A stretch of 64,000 nucleotides of DNA from an uncultured Bacillota bacterium (GTDB taxonomy: Bacteria > Bacillota_I > Bacilli_A > RFN20 > CAG-826): NCBI GenBank assembly GCA_949293555.1, contig CASFDV010000002.1, forward strand, positions 418,210-482,209, written 5' to 3'. The notes beneath the pieces were generated by a model, which saw nothing but the letters and a program-made list of their open reading frames with translations, ran no database searches and was not told the DNA's origin. Of the stretch, positions 26,492 to 35,836 are shown one piece after another. The position numbers and the translations under genes are program-made. Each line of letters starts with the position of its first letter. Position 1 is the stretch's first letter.

Positions 26492-27670
26492 ATGGCAAAG
26501 CCAGGGGAAGCGCTGAGGAAGCATCGGGAGTGGAGGGGCAAGGTCGGGACGAAGGTCCTCGTGCCCCTGGAGGGGAAGGACGACCTTTCCCTCGCCTATA
26601 CCCCGGGAGTGGCCGAGGCATGCCTCGCAATCCGGGAGGACCCTTCCCTTTCCTTCGCCCTCACGAGGAGGTGGAACACGGTCGCCGTCATCACGGACGG
26701 GACCGCCGTCCTCGGGCTCGGGGACATCGGCCCGGAGGCAGGGATGCCCGTGATGGAAGGGAAGTGCGCCCTCTTCCGCGAGTTCGGGGGAGTGGACGCC
26801 GTGCCCATATGCCTCAGGACGAAGGACCCGGAGGAAATCGTCCGCACCATTCGCCTTCTTTCCGGCTCCTTCGGCGGCGTGAACCTCGAGGACATCTCCG
26901 CGCCCCGCTGCTTCGCGATCGAAAGAAGCCTCCAGGATCTCGGGATCCCCGTCTTCCACGACGACCAGCACGGGACCGCCATCGTCCTCGCCGCCGGGCT
27001 CATGAACGCCCTCAAGGTCGTGGGGAAGAGGCTCGATGACGTCCGCATCGTCCTCAACGGGCCCGGGGCAGCCGGCCTTGCGATCGCCCGCTTCCTCCTG
27101 TCGCTGGGGGCCAGGAACATTGTTCTCGTCGGGCTCCAGGGGATCCTCGCCCCCGGGGACCCCTCCCTCAATCCCGCCCAGGAGGAGCTGGCCCTCCTCA
27201 CGAACAGTGAAGGGAGGAAGGGAGGCCTCAAGGACGCTCTCTTGGGAGCGGACGTCTTCATCGGCGTGTCCGCGGGGCATGTCCTCACGGGGGACATGGT
27301 ACGTGTCATGGGGAAGGACCCCATCGTCTTCGCCCTGGCGAACCCCGTCCCCGAGATCGAGCCCGAGGAAGCGCGGGAAGCGGGCGCCAAGGTCGTCGCG
27401 ACCGGCTCCAGCGAGCACCCGAACCAGGTGAACAATCTCCTCTGCTTTCCCGGCCTTTTCCGCGGAGCGCTCGACGCGGGGGCCACCAGGATCACCGAGG
27501 GGATGATGAGGAAGGCCGCCGAGGCTCTTTCCTCCTACATCCCGGAGGGCGGGCTCGGGCCGGAGAGGATCCTTCCCTCGCCCTTGGATAGGAACGCCCA
27601 CAAGGCGGTCGCCGAGGCCGTCCGCGCGGAGGCCATCAAGGAAGGCGTCGCCCGTTCTTCCTCCCGATAA
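26492..27670 (+). CDS. NAD(P)-dependent malic enzyme
   Basis: This 392-aa protein oxidatively decarboxylates malate to pyruvate. Family segments visible are LAYTPGVAEAC, the metal/substrate region VFHDDQHGTAIV, the nucleotide-binding VLNGPGAAGLAIARFLL, and FALANPVPEIEPEEA with TGSSEHPNQVNN. GPGAAG replaces the usual GAGAAG. Length fits the short bacterial type without a phosphotransacetylase tail. GGAAGGAGG lies eight bases before the ATG. It stands alone between the defence helicase (divergent) and a repeat-flanked HipA-like gene that begins right after its stop. Confidence 0.93.
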   Translation: MAKPGEALRKHREWRGKVGTKVLVPLEGKDDLSLAYTPGVAEACLAIREDPSLSFALTRRWNTVAVITDGTAVLGLGDIGPEAGMPVMEGKCALFREFGGVDAVPICLRTKDPEEIVRTIRLLSGSFGGVNLEDISAPRCFAIERSLQDLGIPVFHDDQHGTAIVLAAGLMNALKVVGKRLDDVRIVLNGPGAAGLAIARFLLSLGARNIVLVGLQGILAPGDPSLNPAQEELALLTNSEGRKGGLKDALLGADVFIGVSAGHVLTGDMVRVMGKDPIVFALANPVPEIEPEEAREAGAKVVATGSSEHPNQVNNLLCFPGLFRGALDAGATRITEGMMRKAAEALSSYIPEGGLGPERILPSPLDRNAHKAVAEAVRAEAIKEGVARSSSR

Positions 27671-27675
27671 CCCAT

Positions 27676-27703
27676 TGACCCAACTTGAAATGTAGGTTAC
27701 AGA
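27676..27703 (+). repeat. Left 28-bp direct repeat flanking the HipA-like gene
   Basis: This copy differs from 29024-29051 at one base. It begins six bases after the malic enzyme stop codon and contains the -35 of the HipA-like gene. Confidence 0.88.
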
Positions 27704-27713
27704 CCCGCATACT
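27685..27713 (+). promoter_or_regulatory. Promoter of HipA-like gene (leaderless type)
   Basis: TTGAAA (27685-27690) and CATACT (27708-27713) are spaced 17 bp, and the ATG follows after six bases. The -35 lies inside the direct repeat. In the right-hand copy the same hexamer is changed to CTGGAA/TGGAAA. Confidence 0.65.
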
Positions 27714-27719
27714 CCCCTC

Positions 27720-29018
27720 ATGGACGACCGCCGTTCGCTCGAGGAGAAGATAGCCGCCCTTCCCAAAGGGTATTTGTCCCGCAAGAAGATCAATGGGAAG
27801 GAGCGCTTTTACCTTCAGTGGAGGGAAGGGGGCAGGGTCCGCTCCAAGTACGTCCCCGGGAACAAGGTGGAGGAGACGCGCCTCCTTCTCAAGGAGCGCA
27901 AGGCATTGGAGGAGGCCCTTTCCTCCCTCCCCGAGGACCGCCCGCTCCCTCGCCTTGGGAACCATGCCCGTGCCCTCACCGGGGATCTGATGTCGGGGGA
28001 CGAGCCAGCGGCTTCCTTCAAGGACGGGAGGCTCCTTTGGAAAAGCCCGCTGGCGCCTTTGTTCTTTCTCCGGAGCGACGACCTCGCCGCCTGGCTTTCC
28101 TCGCGCGCCATCGACCAGCATCGCGCCCATTCGCGAATCCTCAAGAAGGCGCTTCGCATCGCCCCGCGGGACGACCTCGCGGCATCTCTCGCCGTCCATG
28201 GGGCTACCCTGACCGACGACTACTGGTTCCGGCCGCTTCGATCGAGGACGCGATACGAGGACATCCTCTTCCGGACCGACCGCTATGCCGAGATGACCTT
28301 CTCGGGGGATGCCGGGATGCTCGCGAAGCCTCCCTCCCGCACTCCCGAGCTCACCCTCGGCGGGTCCTTCGAGAAATGCTGGCGGCTTTCCGAGGGGCGC
28401 TGGCGGATGGAAAAGGCCGGCACTGGCGCGGAACTTTTCGCCGAATGGTTTTGCGCGCGGATCGCCCCTTCCTTCGGCGTCCGCTCCGCAACCTACGAGG
28501 CCCGCCCCTCCTCGGTCATCTCCCCGAACTTCGCCGACGAGGCGAATTTCGAGCCCGTTTCCTCCCTGACGGGGGACGACGACTCCTTCCAGACGGTGTT
28601 TCGCGCTCTCATTCCCTTCGGAGAGAACGTCCTTGAGGAATACCTCCTGCTGATGCGGTTCGACGCCGTCGTCGGGAACGTCGACCGCCATAGCGAGAAC
28701 ATGGGGCTTCTGCGGGAACGCGGGACCGGGAAGGTCCTTGGCATGGCCCCGAGCTTCGACTGTAACCTCGCCCTGTTCTCGCGCGGGGCCCCTCCCTCGC
28801 CCCGGAGGGAGAAGGACGGGCTCATCCGCATGTTCCGCAAGTTCCTCAGGGAAGATAGGGATGCCCTCCGTCTCTTCTCCTCCTTGCCCCCTATCGCCTT
28901 CTCCCGCGAAAGGATGGAGGAGGCGCTCCAAGGCAACATATATCCCTTCCCGGGGGAAGGCTTCCTCTTCGAATACCTGGAGACAGGAATCGCGCGCCTT
29001 CTTGAGCCGATCGCGTAA
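27720..29018 (+). CDS. HipA-like kinase-fold protein
   Basis: The 432-aa product has an N-terminal segment LPKGYLSRKKINGKERFYLQ resembling a small DUF6788-type DNA- or RNA-associated module, then a HipA-like kinase domain. The catalytic-loop counterpart is GNVDRHSENMGLL near 319-331, and the metal-binding counterpart is APSFDCNLALF near 342. HipA kinases phosphorylate tRNA synthetases or other targets and are usually paired with a HipB antitoxin. No HipB gene is adjacent, so this is a stand-alone member. It is framed by direct repeats and sits between the malic enzyme and groES, which suggests insertion as a cassette. Confidence 0.75.
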   Translation: MDDRRSLEEKIAALPKGYLSRKKINGKERFYLQWREGGRVRSKYVPGNKVEETRLLLKERKALEEALSSLPEDRPLPRLGNHARALTGDLMSGDEPAASFKDGRLLWKSPLAPLFFLRSDDLAAWLSSRAIDQHRAHSRILKKALRIAPRDDLAASLAVHGATLTDDYWFRPLRSRTRYEDILFRTDRYAEMTFSGDAGMLAKPPSRTPELTLGGSFEKCWRLSEGRWRMEKAGTGAELFAEWFCARIAPSFGVRSATYEARPSSVISPNFADEANFEPVSSLTGDDDSFQTVFRALIPFGENVLEEYLLLMRFDAVVGNVDRHSENMGLLRERGTGKVLGMAPSFDCNLALFSRGAPPSPRREKDGLIRMFRKFLREDRDALRLFSSLPPIAFSRERMEEALQGNIYPFPGEGFLFEYLETGIARLLEPIA

Positions 29019-29051
29019 CCTACTGACCCAACTGGAAATGTAGGTTACAGA
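29015..29051 (+). repeat. Right direct repeat with inverted repeat, after HipA-like gene
   Basis: The 28-bp direct repeat copy is 29024-29051. Here GTAACCTAC (29015-29023, overlapping the stop codon) and GTAGGTTAC (29040-29048) form a 9-bp inverted repeat with a 16-base spacer. The left copy retains only part of the left arm. Confidence 0.85.
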
Positions 29052-29067
29052 ACTCCATCGAAAGAAA

Positions 29068-29094
29068 TTAGCACTCGCCCCTTGACCTTGCTAA
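29068..29094 (+). promoter_or_regulatory. CIRCE-like HrcA operator (degenerate right half)
   Basis: TTAGCACTC (29068-29076), nine bases, then CCTTGCTAA (29086-29094). The CIRCE consensus is TTAGCACTC-N9-GAGTGCTAA. The left half is perfect and the right half keeps the last six positions. It overlaps the groES promoter, as expected for HrcA repression. Confidence 0.75.
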
Positions 29095-29109
29095 AAGCGT
29101 GCCTACAAT
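29082..29109 (+). promoter_or_regulatory. Promoter of groES-groEL
   Basis: TTGACC (29082-29087), 16 bp, TACAAT (29104-29109). The -35 lies within the CIRCE-like site. Confidence 0.75.
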
Positions 29110-29154
29110 ACGCCGTGTAGCCAGGGGACTGGCATCAGGAGGATCAAAGCGAAC

Positions 29155-29436
29155 ATGATCAAACCGCTCAACGACTACCTTCTCATCGAGAAGGCTCCCA
29201 ACGAGAAGAAGGTGGGATCCATCATCCTCGCCTCGGAGAAGAAGACCGGGAACGTCGCGACTGTCGTCGCCATCGGCCCGGGCAAGAAGGACAAGGACGG
29301 GAAGCTCGTCCCGATCGAAGGGCTCAAGGAAGGGGACAAGGTCATCTACCGCGAATATAGCGGCACCGACTACGAGGAAGGGGACAGGAAGTACCTCCTC
29401 ATCAAGGCGGAGGACATCCTCGCCGTCCTCGAGTAA
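29155..29436 (+). CDS. groES: Co-chaperonin GroES
   Basis: The 93-aa protein shows the GroES core: IKPLNDYLLIEK at the start, VATVVAIGPGKK in the middle, and GDKVIYREYSGTDY and YLLIKAEDILAV at the end. It caps GroEL and closes the folding chamber. AGGAGG precedes the ATG, and groEL follows 22 bases later. Expression is probably heat-inducible through the CIRCE-like element. Confidence 0.97.
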   Translation: MIKPLNDYLLIEKAPNEKKVGSIILASEKKTGNVATVVAIGPGKKDKDGKLVPIEGLKEGDKVIYREYSGTDYEEGDRKYLLIKAEDILAVLE

Positions 29437-29455
29437 GAAGGAAGGAAGGAACTAG

Positions 29456-31084
<1,629 letters not shown>

Positions 31085-31108
31085 TCCCTGGAAGGGAAGG
31101 GAACCACG

Positions 31109-31137
31109 GGGGAGGGCGTGCCCTCCCCTTTCCTTTT
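31109..31137 (+). terminator. Terminator after groEL
   Basis: GGGGAGGGC and GCCCTCCCC form a tight hairpin followed by TTTCCTTTT. Confidence 0.7.
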
Positions 31138-31178
31138 CCCTCCGCCCCGTATAGGATTGCGCCTCAGCGGAGGCACGT

Positions 31179-32447
31179 ATGGAAAACATTGTCGACGAAC
31201 TTAGGTGGCGCGGGCTGATCGAGCAGTTCAGCGACGAGGAGAAGGTGCGGGAGCTTTTCTCGACCCCGCAGACCGTCTACTGCGGCTTCGACCCCTCGGC
31301 CTCCTCGATGCACCTGGGGAACTTCGTGATGATCTCGCTCCTCATGCGCCTCCAGAGGGCCGGCCACAGGATCATCGCCCTCGTCGGGGGCGCGACCGGC
31401 ATGATCGGCGACCCTTCCGGGAAGAGCAAGGAGAGGAATCTCCAGGGCAAGGAGGCCCTCCAGGCGAACACCGCTAGCATCCGCGCCCAGCTGGAGCGCT
31501 TCCTCGACCTCGAGGACCCGCGGAAGGGCATCATCCTCAACAACTACGACTGGCTCGGGGAGATGGCCCTCATCGACTTCCTCCGCGACTACGGGAAGCA
31601 TTTCTCCGTGAACTACATGCTTTCGAAGGAAATCGTGCGCTCGCGCCTTGATTCGGGCATCTCCTTCACCGAGTTCAGCTACCAGATCCTCCAGTCCGTG
31701 GACTTCCTCCGGCTCTATGACACCGAGGGATGCCGCATCCAGGTGGGCGGGAACGACCAGTGGGGGAACCTCACGAGCGGGCTCGAGCTCATCCGGAAGG
31801 CGAGGGGCGAGGAAGCCTCCTGCGCGGCGATGACCGCGCGGCTCATCACGCGGGCGGACGGCAAGAAGTTCGGGAAGTCGGAGGACGGGGCCCTCTTCCT
31901 CGACCCGAAGCTCACGAGCCCCTACAAGCTCTACCAGTACTTCATCAACTGCACGGACGAGGACGCGGTGCGCTACCTCAAGGTGTTCACCTTCCTCGGG
32001 AGGGAGGAGATCGAGGCCATCGAGAAGGAGCACCTCGCCTCCCCCGGCATGCGGATCGCCCAGAAGAGGCTCGCCTCCGAGGTCGTCTCCCTCATCCACG
32101 GGGAAGAGGCGAGGAAGGACGCGGTCGCCCTCACCGAGGCCCTTTTCTCCGGCAAGGTGGAGGGGCTGAGCAAGGAGCAGCTGGACGAGATCTACCTCGG
32201 GAAGGAAGAGATCCTCGTCCCCGCGGGGACGCCGGTCCTCGACGCGCTCATCCTCGTCGGGATGGCTCCTTCCAAGACCCAGGCGCGCACCCTCCTCTCG
32301 CAGGGGAGCGTCTCCCTGAACGGCAGGAGGATCGAACCCTCCGAGTGGGAGGGGCTCCGTCTCGAGGGGAAGGACGCCCTCCCGGGAAAGAGGCTCCTCT
32401 TCCGGAAGGGGAAGAAGAACTACTACCTCGCCACTCTTGGCGACTAG
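31179..32447 (+). CDS. tyrS: Tyrosyl-tRNA synthetase
   Basis: This 422-aa class I synthetase charges tRNA-Tyr. It has the HIGH-type motif SMHLGNF (45-48 core), tyrosine-pocket segment YQILQSVDF, GNDQWGN, and the KMSKS-type motif KKFGKS near 229. A C-terminal S4-like RNA-binding domain is seen (TQARTLLSQGSVSLNGRR). GGAGG lies upstream of the ATG. The leader is under 100 bases and has no T-box motif. It is monocistronic with its own terminator. Confidence 0.97.
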   Translation: MENIVDELRWRGLIEQFSDEEKVRELFSTPQTVYCGFDPSASSMHLGNFVMISLLMRLQRAGHRIIALVGGATGMIGDPSGKSKERNLQGKEALQANTASIRAQLERFLDLEDPRKGIILNNYDWLGEMALIDFLRDYGKHFSVNYMLSKEIVRSRLDSGISFTEFSYQILQSVDFLRLYDTEGCRIQVGGNDQWGNLTSGLELIRKARGEEASCAAMTARLITRADGKKFGKSEDGALFLDPKLTSPYKLYQYFINCTDEDAVRYLKVFTFLGREEIEAIEKEHLASPGMRIAQKRLASEVVSLIHGEEARKDAVALTEALFSGKVEGLSKEQLDEIYLGKEEILVPAGTPVLDALILVGMAPSKTQARTLLSQGSVSLNGRRIEPSEWEGLRLEGKDALPGKRLLFRKGKKNYYLATLGD

Positions 32448-32469
32448 GGGCCTCCGGGCTCCTTTTTTC
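32446..32469 (+). terminator. Terminator after tyrS
   Basis: AGGGGCC/GGCTCCT hairpin (one G-T pair), overlapping the stop codon, followed by a run of T residues. Confidence 0.75.
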
Positions 32470-32498
32470 TTGCTTTTGGAAGGGAATTCGCCCATGTT
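32470..32498 (+). promoter_or_regulatory. Promoter of the 482-aa hypothetical gene (leaderless type)
   Basis: TTGCTT (32470-32475), 17 bp, CATGTT (32493-32498), then six bases to ATG 32505. No Shine-Dalgarno sequence. Confidence 0.55.
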
Positions 32499-32504
32499 TT
32501 CCTC

Positions 32505-33953
32505 ATGGAAAACGAAAACAGGCTCGGGGAGGAGTTCCTCGCGGTCCTCCGCTCGGAGGGCAAAGTGATCGACGAGGGGGCCTTCTACCTCGTGGAAGTA
32601 TCCCCTTCCTGGACACTCCTCCTTTCCCCTTATCCTGGAGGGGCGGAGTTCCGTTTCGAACGAAAGGCCGGGGAAAGCCTCATCCATAGCGAGCGCTTCC
32701 TTCTCCAGGAGAGGCTCCAGGACGCCCTTTATAAGGCTGGCGCGCCGAACCTCCTCGAGCTGGAGTACGAGGTAGGCTCGCCCTTCCTCCTCGGGAGGCT
32801 CTCCTTCGCCCGGGACCAGGAAGGATTGGAGAAGTTCCGCCTCAATCTCGCGCGGATGCTCGGCGCGGTCGATTTCGTCGAGGCCTGCCTCGAAGGCAAG
32901 GTCGCAAAAGATGTCGAAAGCGACGTCGAGGAGACGAAGTCCGCGCTCACCATCGCCGCGCTCCAGGAAGGCCTCGTCCTCGACGAGGTGGGCCCGGGGA
33001 AGTACACGGTCGCCGACGGGGAAGACCCCGGCTTCCCCTGGGGGAGGCTCGAGATCGCGCGAAGGCTCGACAATGCGGTCGAGGCGACATTCTTCGTCCT
33101 CATCAGCGCCGGGATGGACTCCGAAGCCTTGCCTTTCCTTTCTTCCCTCAAGGACGACATGGGTTTCCTCAGGAAGGCCTACGATCCCTGGCTCGTCGAA
33201 CCCGAGGCTGGGTTTAGTTGGAAAGATGCGGATGCCTTCCTTTTCCGCGCGGTAGGGGAGCGCGGGATTTCCGAGGAAGGGCTGGGGACGCTCCTCGCGC
33301 ACGCGTCGTCCCTCTGGTCCTACCTGTCCGCCGGATACCGCTACGGGAACGACCTCATCGACCCCCTCAACTGGAAGAAGGCGGGCTCCACGGGCTCCCT
33401 TAGGGTTTTCAAGCGCGCCCTCGAGGACAAGCGGCTCGAAGAACCGATCACCGCCCTCACGAGGGCGGTCGGGATACGTCTTGCGGACTATCACCTGTAT
33501 GACGACCGGCTCCAGGAGCTTGAAGGAGTCGGGGACGGCTTCTCCTTCCTCGAAGGCGACGTCCAGGCTGAGATTCTCTTCCTTCCCTCCTCCAACTTCT
33601 GTCCGATGGTGTCCTACGCGCTCAGGAAGAAGCTTCCTCCTGGCTTCGATCCCAGAGCGATCCCGGGGTTGGAGAAGGAGCTTCACGCGGTAAACGCGGT
33701 CCTTCCTTACGCGAGCCTCTCCCTCGAGGGAAAGGACGGGAGGATGCTTGTCCTGCGGTCGCACGCGGTCTTCCCTGAGAGAACGGAAGGGAAGTGGGAA
33801 GGGGATGCCGTGACGATCGTTGAGGAAATGATGCGCTCGACGAGGCTTCTTGAACGGATGCCCTCGATCCTCATGGAAGAAAGGCCCTGGAGGAAGGTGG
33901 AGTACGCCCTTCTTGACCTTGGGCTCTACGACAGGATCTCACTTGAGCCTTGA
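32505..33953 (+). CDS. Hypothetical cytoplasmic protein (482 aa)
   Basis: I do not recognise this protein. It is acidic, has no signal peptide or membrane helix, and is rich in Leu and Glu. Two stretches (about 1-120 and 140-250) might be related modules, with YLVEVSPSWTLLLSPYPGG in the first and KYTVADGEDPGFPWGRLEIA in the second, reminiscent of small single-domain stress proteins but not matched. It overlaps the convergent XRE regulator gene by 15 bases at its end. The start is supported by a promoter whose +1 would fall on the ATG. Confidence 0.7.
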   Translation: MENENRLGEEFLAVLRSEGKVIDEGAFYLVEVSPSWTLLLSPYPGGAEFRFERKAGESLIHSERFLLQERLQDALYKAGAPNLLELEYEVGSPFLLGRLSFARDQEGLEKFRLNLARMLGAVDFVEACLEGKVAKDVESDVEETKSALTIAALQEGLVLDEVGPGKYTVADGEDPGFPWGRLEIARRLDNAVEATFFVLISAGMDSEALPFLSSLKDDMGFLRKAYDPWLVEPEAGFSWKDADAFLFRAVGERGISEEGLGTLLAHASSLWSYLSAGYRYGNDLIDPLNWKKAGSTGSLRVFKRALEDKRLEEPITALTRAVGIRLADYHLYDDRLQELEGVGDGFSFLEGDVQAEILFLPSSNFCPMVSYALRKKLPPGFDPRAIPGLEKELHAVNAVLPYASLSLEGKDGRMLVLRSHAVFPERTEGKWEGDAVTIVEEMMRSTRLLERMPSILMEERPWRKVEYALLDLGLYDRISLEP

Positions 33954-34529
33954 GAAGAGGAGAAGCCCGACCTCGAGGGGGACGCCTACGAGGAAGATGA
34001 ACCACACCTGTTCGCCTTGGTAGACATAGAAGTGCACGCACACGGCGAGGATCATCGTCCAGATGAAGAGGGACATGAGGATCCAGAAGGCGAGGTTCCT
34101 TCCCCAGAAATGGTGGTCCATGAAGCCCGTCAGGAAGAAGCAGATGGGCGCGGCCCATAGGAAGTAGACCCAGGCGTTCTGGTCCTCGCCGATGAGGATG
34201 TTATAGAGATAGATGACGATAGCGCAGAGGATGATGAAGGTCGCCGCCATGCAGGTGATGACGATCTTGTTCATGTTCGAGCGCTCGTCCTTCATCTCGC
34301 GCCGCTTCTCCTTCGCCGCGTTCTCCGTGATGAGGAAATCCACGGAAACCCCGTAGAAGTCGCCTATCTTCTTCAAAACATCAACGTGAGGGAGCGCGTT
34401 CCCGAGCTCCCACTTGGACAGGGACTTATCGCTATAGCCGATTTGCTCGGCAAGCTCCTGCTGGGTGAGCTTCTTCCTTTTCCGGAGTTCGGCGAGGTTC
34501 GCGCCGACGATCTTGGCCATTTCTTCCAT
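33939..34529 (-). CDS. XRE-family membrane-anchored transcriptional regulator
   Basis: From ATG 34529 the 196-aa product has an N-terminal helix-turn-helix (IVGANLAELRKRKKLTQQEL then YSDKSLSKWELG) and a dimer-type tail FYGVSVDFLI. Four hydrophobic segments follow between about residue 85 and the C terminus. This arrangement suggests a membrane-tethered repressor that senses an envelope signal. A good promoter lies upstream with a leaderless geometry. A second start at MAKIVG, three codons on, has GGAAGAA before it. It shares a 12-base sequence with the promoter region of the secreted-protein gene to its right, a possible target. Confidence 0.85.
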   Translation of the reverse strand: MEEMAKIVGANLAELRKRKKLTQQELAEQIGYSDKSLSKWELGNALPHVDVLKKIGDFYGVSVDFLITENAAKEKRREMKDERSNMNKIVITCMAATFIILCAIVIYLYNILIGEDQNAWVYFLWAAPICFFLTGFMDHHFWGRNLAFWILMSLFIWTMILAVCVHFYVYQGEQVWFIFLVGVPLEVGLLLFSRLK

Positions 34530-34536
34530 GGGAGCA

Positions 34537-34564
34537 AATATAGGTGTCTTGCCGGAAGAGGCAA
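34537..34564 (-). promoter_or_regulatory. Promoter of XRE regulator (leaderless type)
   Basis: On the minus strand TTGCCT (34564-34559), 16 bp, TATATT (34542-34537), then seven bases to the ATG. The -10 lies in CACCTATATTTG (34546-34535), which recurs on the plus strand at 34846-34857. Confidence 0.6.
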
Positions 34565-34604
34565 GGGGGAGGATGGAAAGGCAGGAGAGTTCAACCCTAG
34601 ACAA

Positions 34605-34880
34605 CGTATAGCGAAAAATGCGATGGGAGCGCTTTCTTCATAAATACTGGACTATCGGTTCTACTAGCCTCCCAATTCCTCTTTCCCTTTCTATTTCAAC
34701 GGAAATTTGAATTGCAGATGAAAAAGAACGGTTTGTATTTCGCACAAATAAGTCTCGTCCCAATCGGATGTTTCTTAATTCTCCAATTCGTAGAGCGCCT
34801 ATCTACGCCCCCGGAACTGCCTATGGATGGCATCCGCGAACGCCCCACCTATATTTGTAGTCGGCCAAGGAGGCCAATTT
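34605..34880 (+). promoter_or_regulatory. Intergenic region with promoter for the 307-aa secreted-protein gene
   Basis: Base composition drops here and no gene is seen. CACCTATATTTG (34846-34857) contains TATATT as a likely -10. AAGGAGG (34867-34873) precedes ATG 34881 by seven bases. Confidence 0.5.
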
Positions 34881-35804
34881 ATGCAAAAGAAGACAAAAGT
34901 CGGGATCGCGATCGCTTCCAGCGTGCTCGTCGTCGCCCTCGGGGTGACGGGCGGGCTTTTGATCGCCGGGGCGCTAGAGCCTTCCCGTCAATACGACTTC
35001 GGATCCGAAGGCGCCATGGATCGCGAGGAGGTTCTCGAGGCCTATGAGCATCTCGGCGACTCCAAGAATGTCGACTATACGGAGGAGTTCACTCCTGCGG
35101 AGGCGGCGAACGTCGCCTACGGGCTCTTTGAAAGGAACGAGCGGTTCGCCACGAGGGGAGAAGGACTTGCGACCGCTCTCTTCGGGGTGAAGCAGGAGAT
35201 CTTCTCCACCCAGATCCGCGAGGGCGAAAACTACTTCGAGGAAAGCAACAGCAAGAGCTCCTTCGTGAACGTCGCCTGGCGCATGTACGAGGAAGGGGAC
35301 GAGACCGTCCAGTACAAAGGCGTCGTGGGCGAGGACGTCGAGGAGGCGACCTTCGAGGAAGAAGGGGTCACCTACGACAACGAGGAATATAGCGAGCGCA
35401 TGGGAAGGAACGTCCATAGCGTCGAGACCTACGTCATCAATTCCGAGACCGTCCTCATGGGCGAGAAGGAAGGGGAGATGCACGGGGTCACCTCCTTCGA
35501 GAAGACTGAGGACGGCTACCGTCTCGAGCTCGAGCTGGATCCCGCGACTTCCGTCGTCAACTATGTCCGCCAGATGAAGACCATCTCGAACCTCGCCGAG
35601 TACCCCTACTTCCACTGGGTCCACCTGACCTTCGAGCTTCGCGAGGACCTCACCCTCGTCTCCCTTGTCGCCGAGGAAAGCTACAAGGCGAAGCTCAGCT
35701 CCATCATCAGCAGCGACGTCACCAGCAGCCTGACGACCACCTTCCATGTCGGCAAGAACTACGACATCCCGCTCCTGAACGCGCCTACGCTTCTCTCTAT
35801 TTAA
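34881..35804 (+). CDS. Secreted or membrane-anchored protein of unknown function (307 aa)
   Basis: ATG 34881 is fixed by AAGGAGG seven bases upstream. The N terminus MQKKTKVGIAIAS is followed by a hydrophobic segment to about residue 30, a signal peptide or single anchor. The extracellular part is acidic with many Glu and Tyr residues and ends near TTTFHVGKNYDIPLLNAP. No family is recognised. The downstream neighbour is a large lipoprotein 32 bases away, so the two may be co-expressed at the cell surface. Confidence 0.75.
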   Translation: MQKKTKVGIAIASSVLVVALGVTGGLLIAGALEPSRQYDFGSEGAMDREEVLEAYEHLGDSKNVDYTEEFTPAEAANVAYGLFERNERFATRGEGLATALFGVKQEIFSTQIREGENYFEESNSKSSFVNVAWRMYEEGDETVQYKGVVGEDVEEATFEEEGVTYDNEEYSERMGRNVHSVETYVINSETVLMGEKEGEMHGVTSFEKTEDGYRLELELDPATSVVNYVRQMKTISNLAEYPYFHWVHLTFELREDLTLVSLVAEESYKAKLSSIISSDVTSSLTTTFHVGKNYDIPLLNAPTLLSI

Positions 35805-35836
35805 GAAATAATGCTTGAACTACGGAGGTTTTCACT

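Noticed and set aside
26390-27793. N-terminal ~470 codons of the long frame preceding the DUF3427 helicase
   Set aside because: They are antisense to the malic enzyme; the helicase domains begin at MEGKWRALEEE (26389).
31164-33764. 866-codon open frame antisense to tyrS and the next gene
   Set aside because: Low-complexity shadow of two coding genes; spans a terminator and promoter on the opposite strand.
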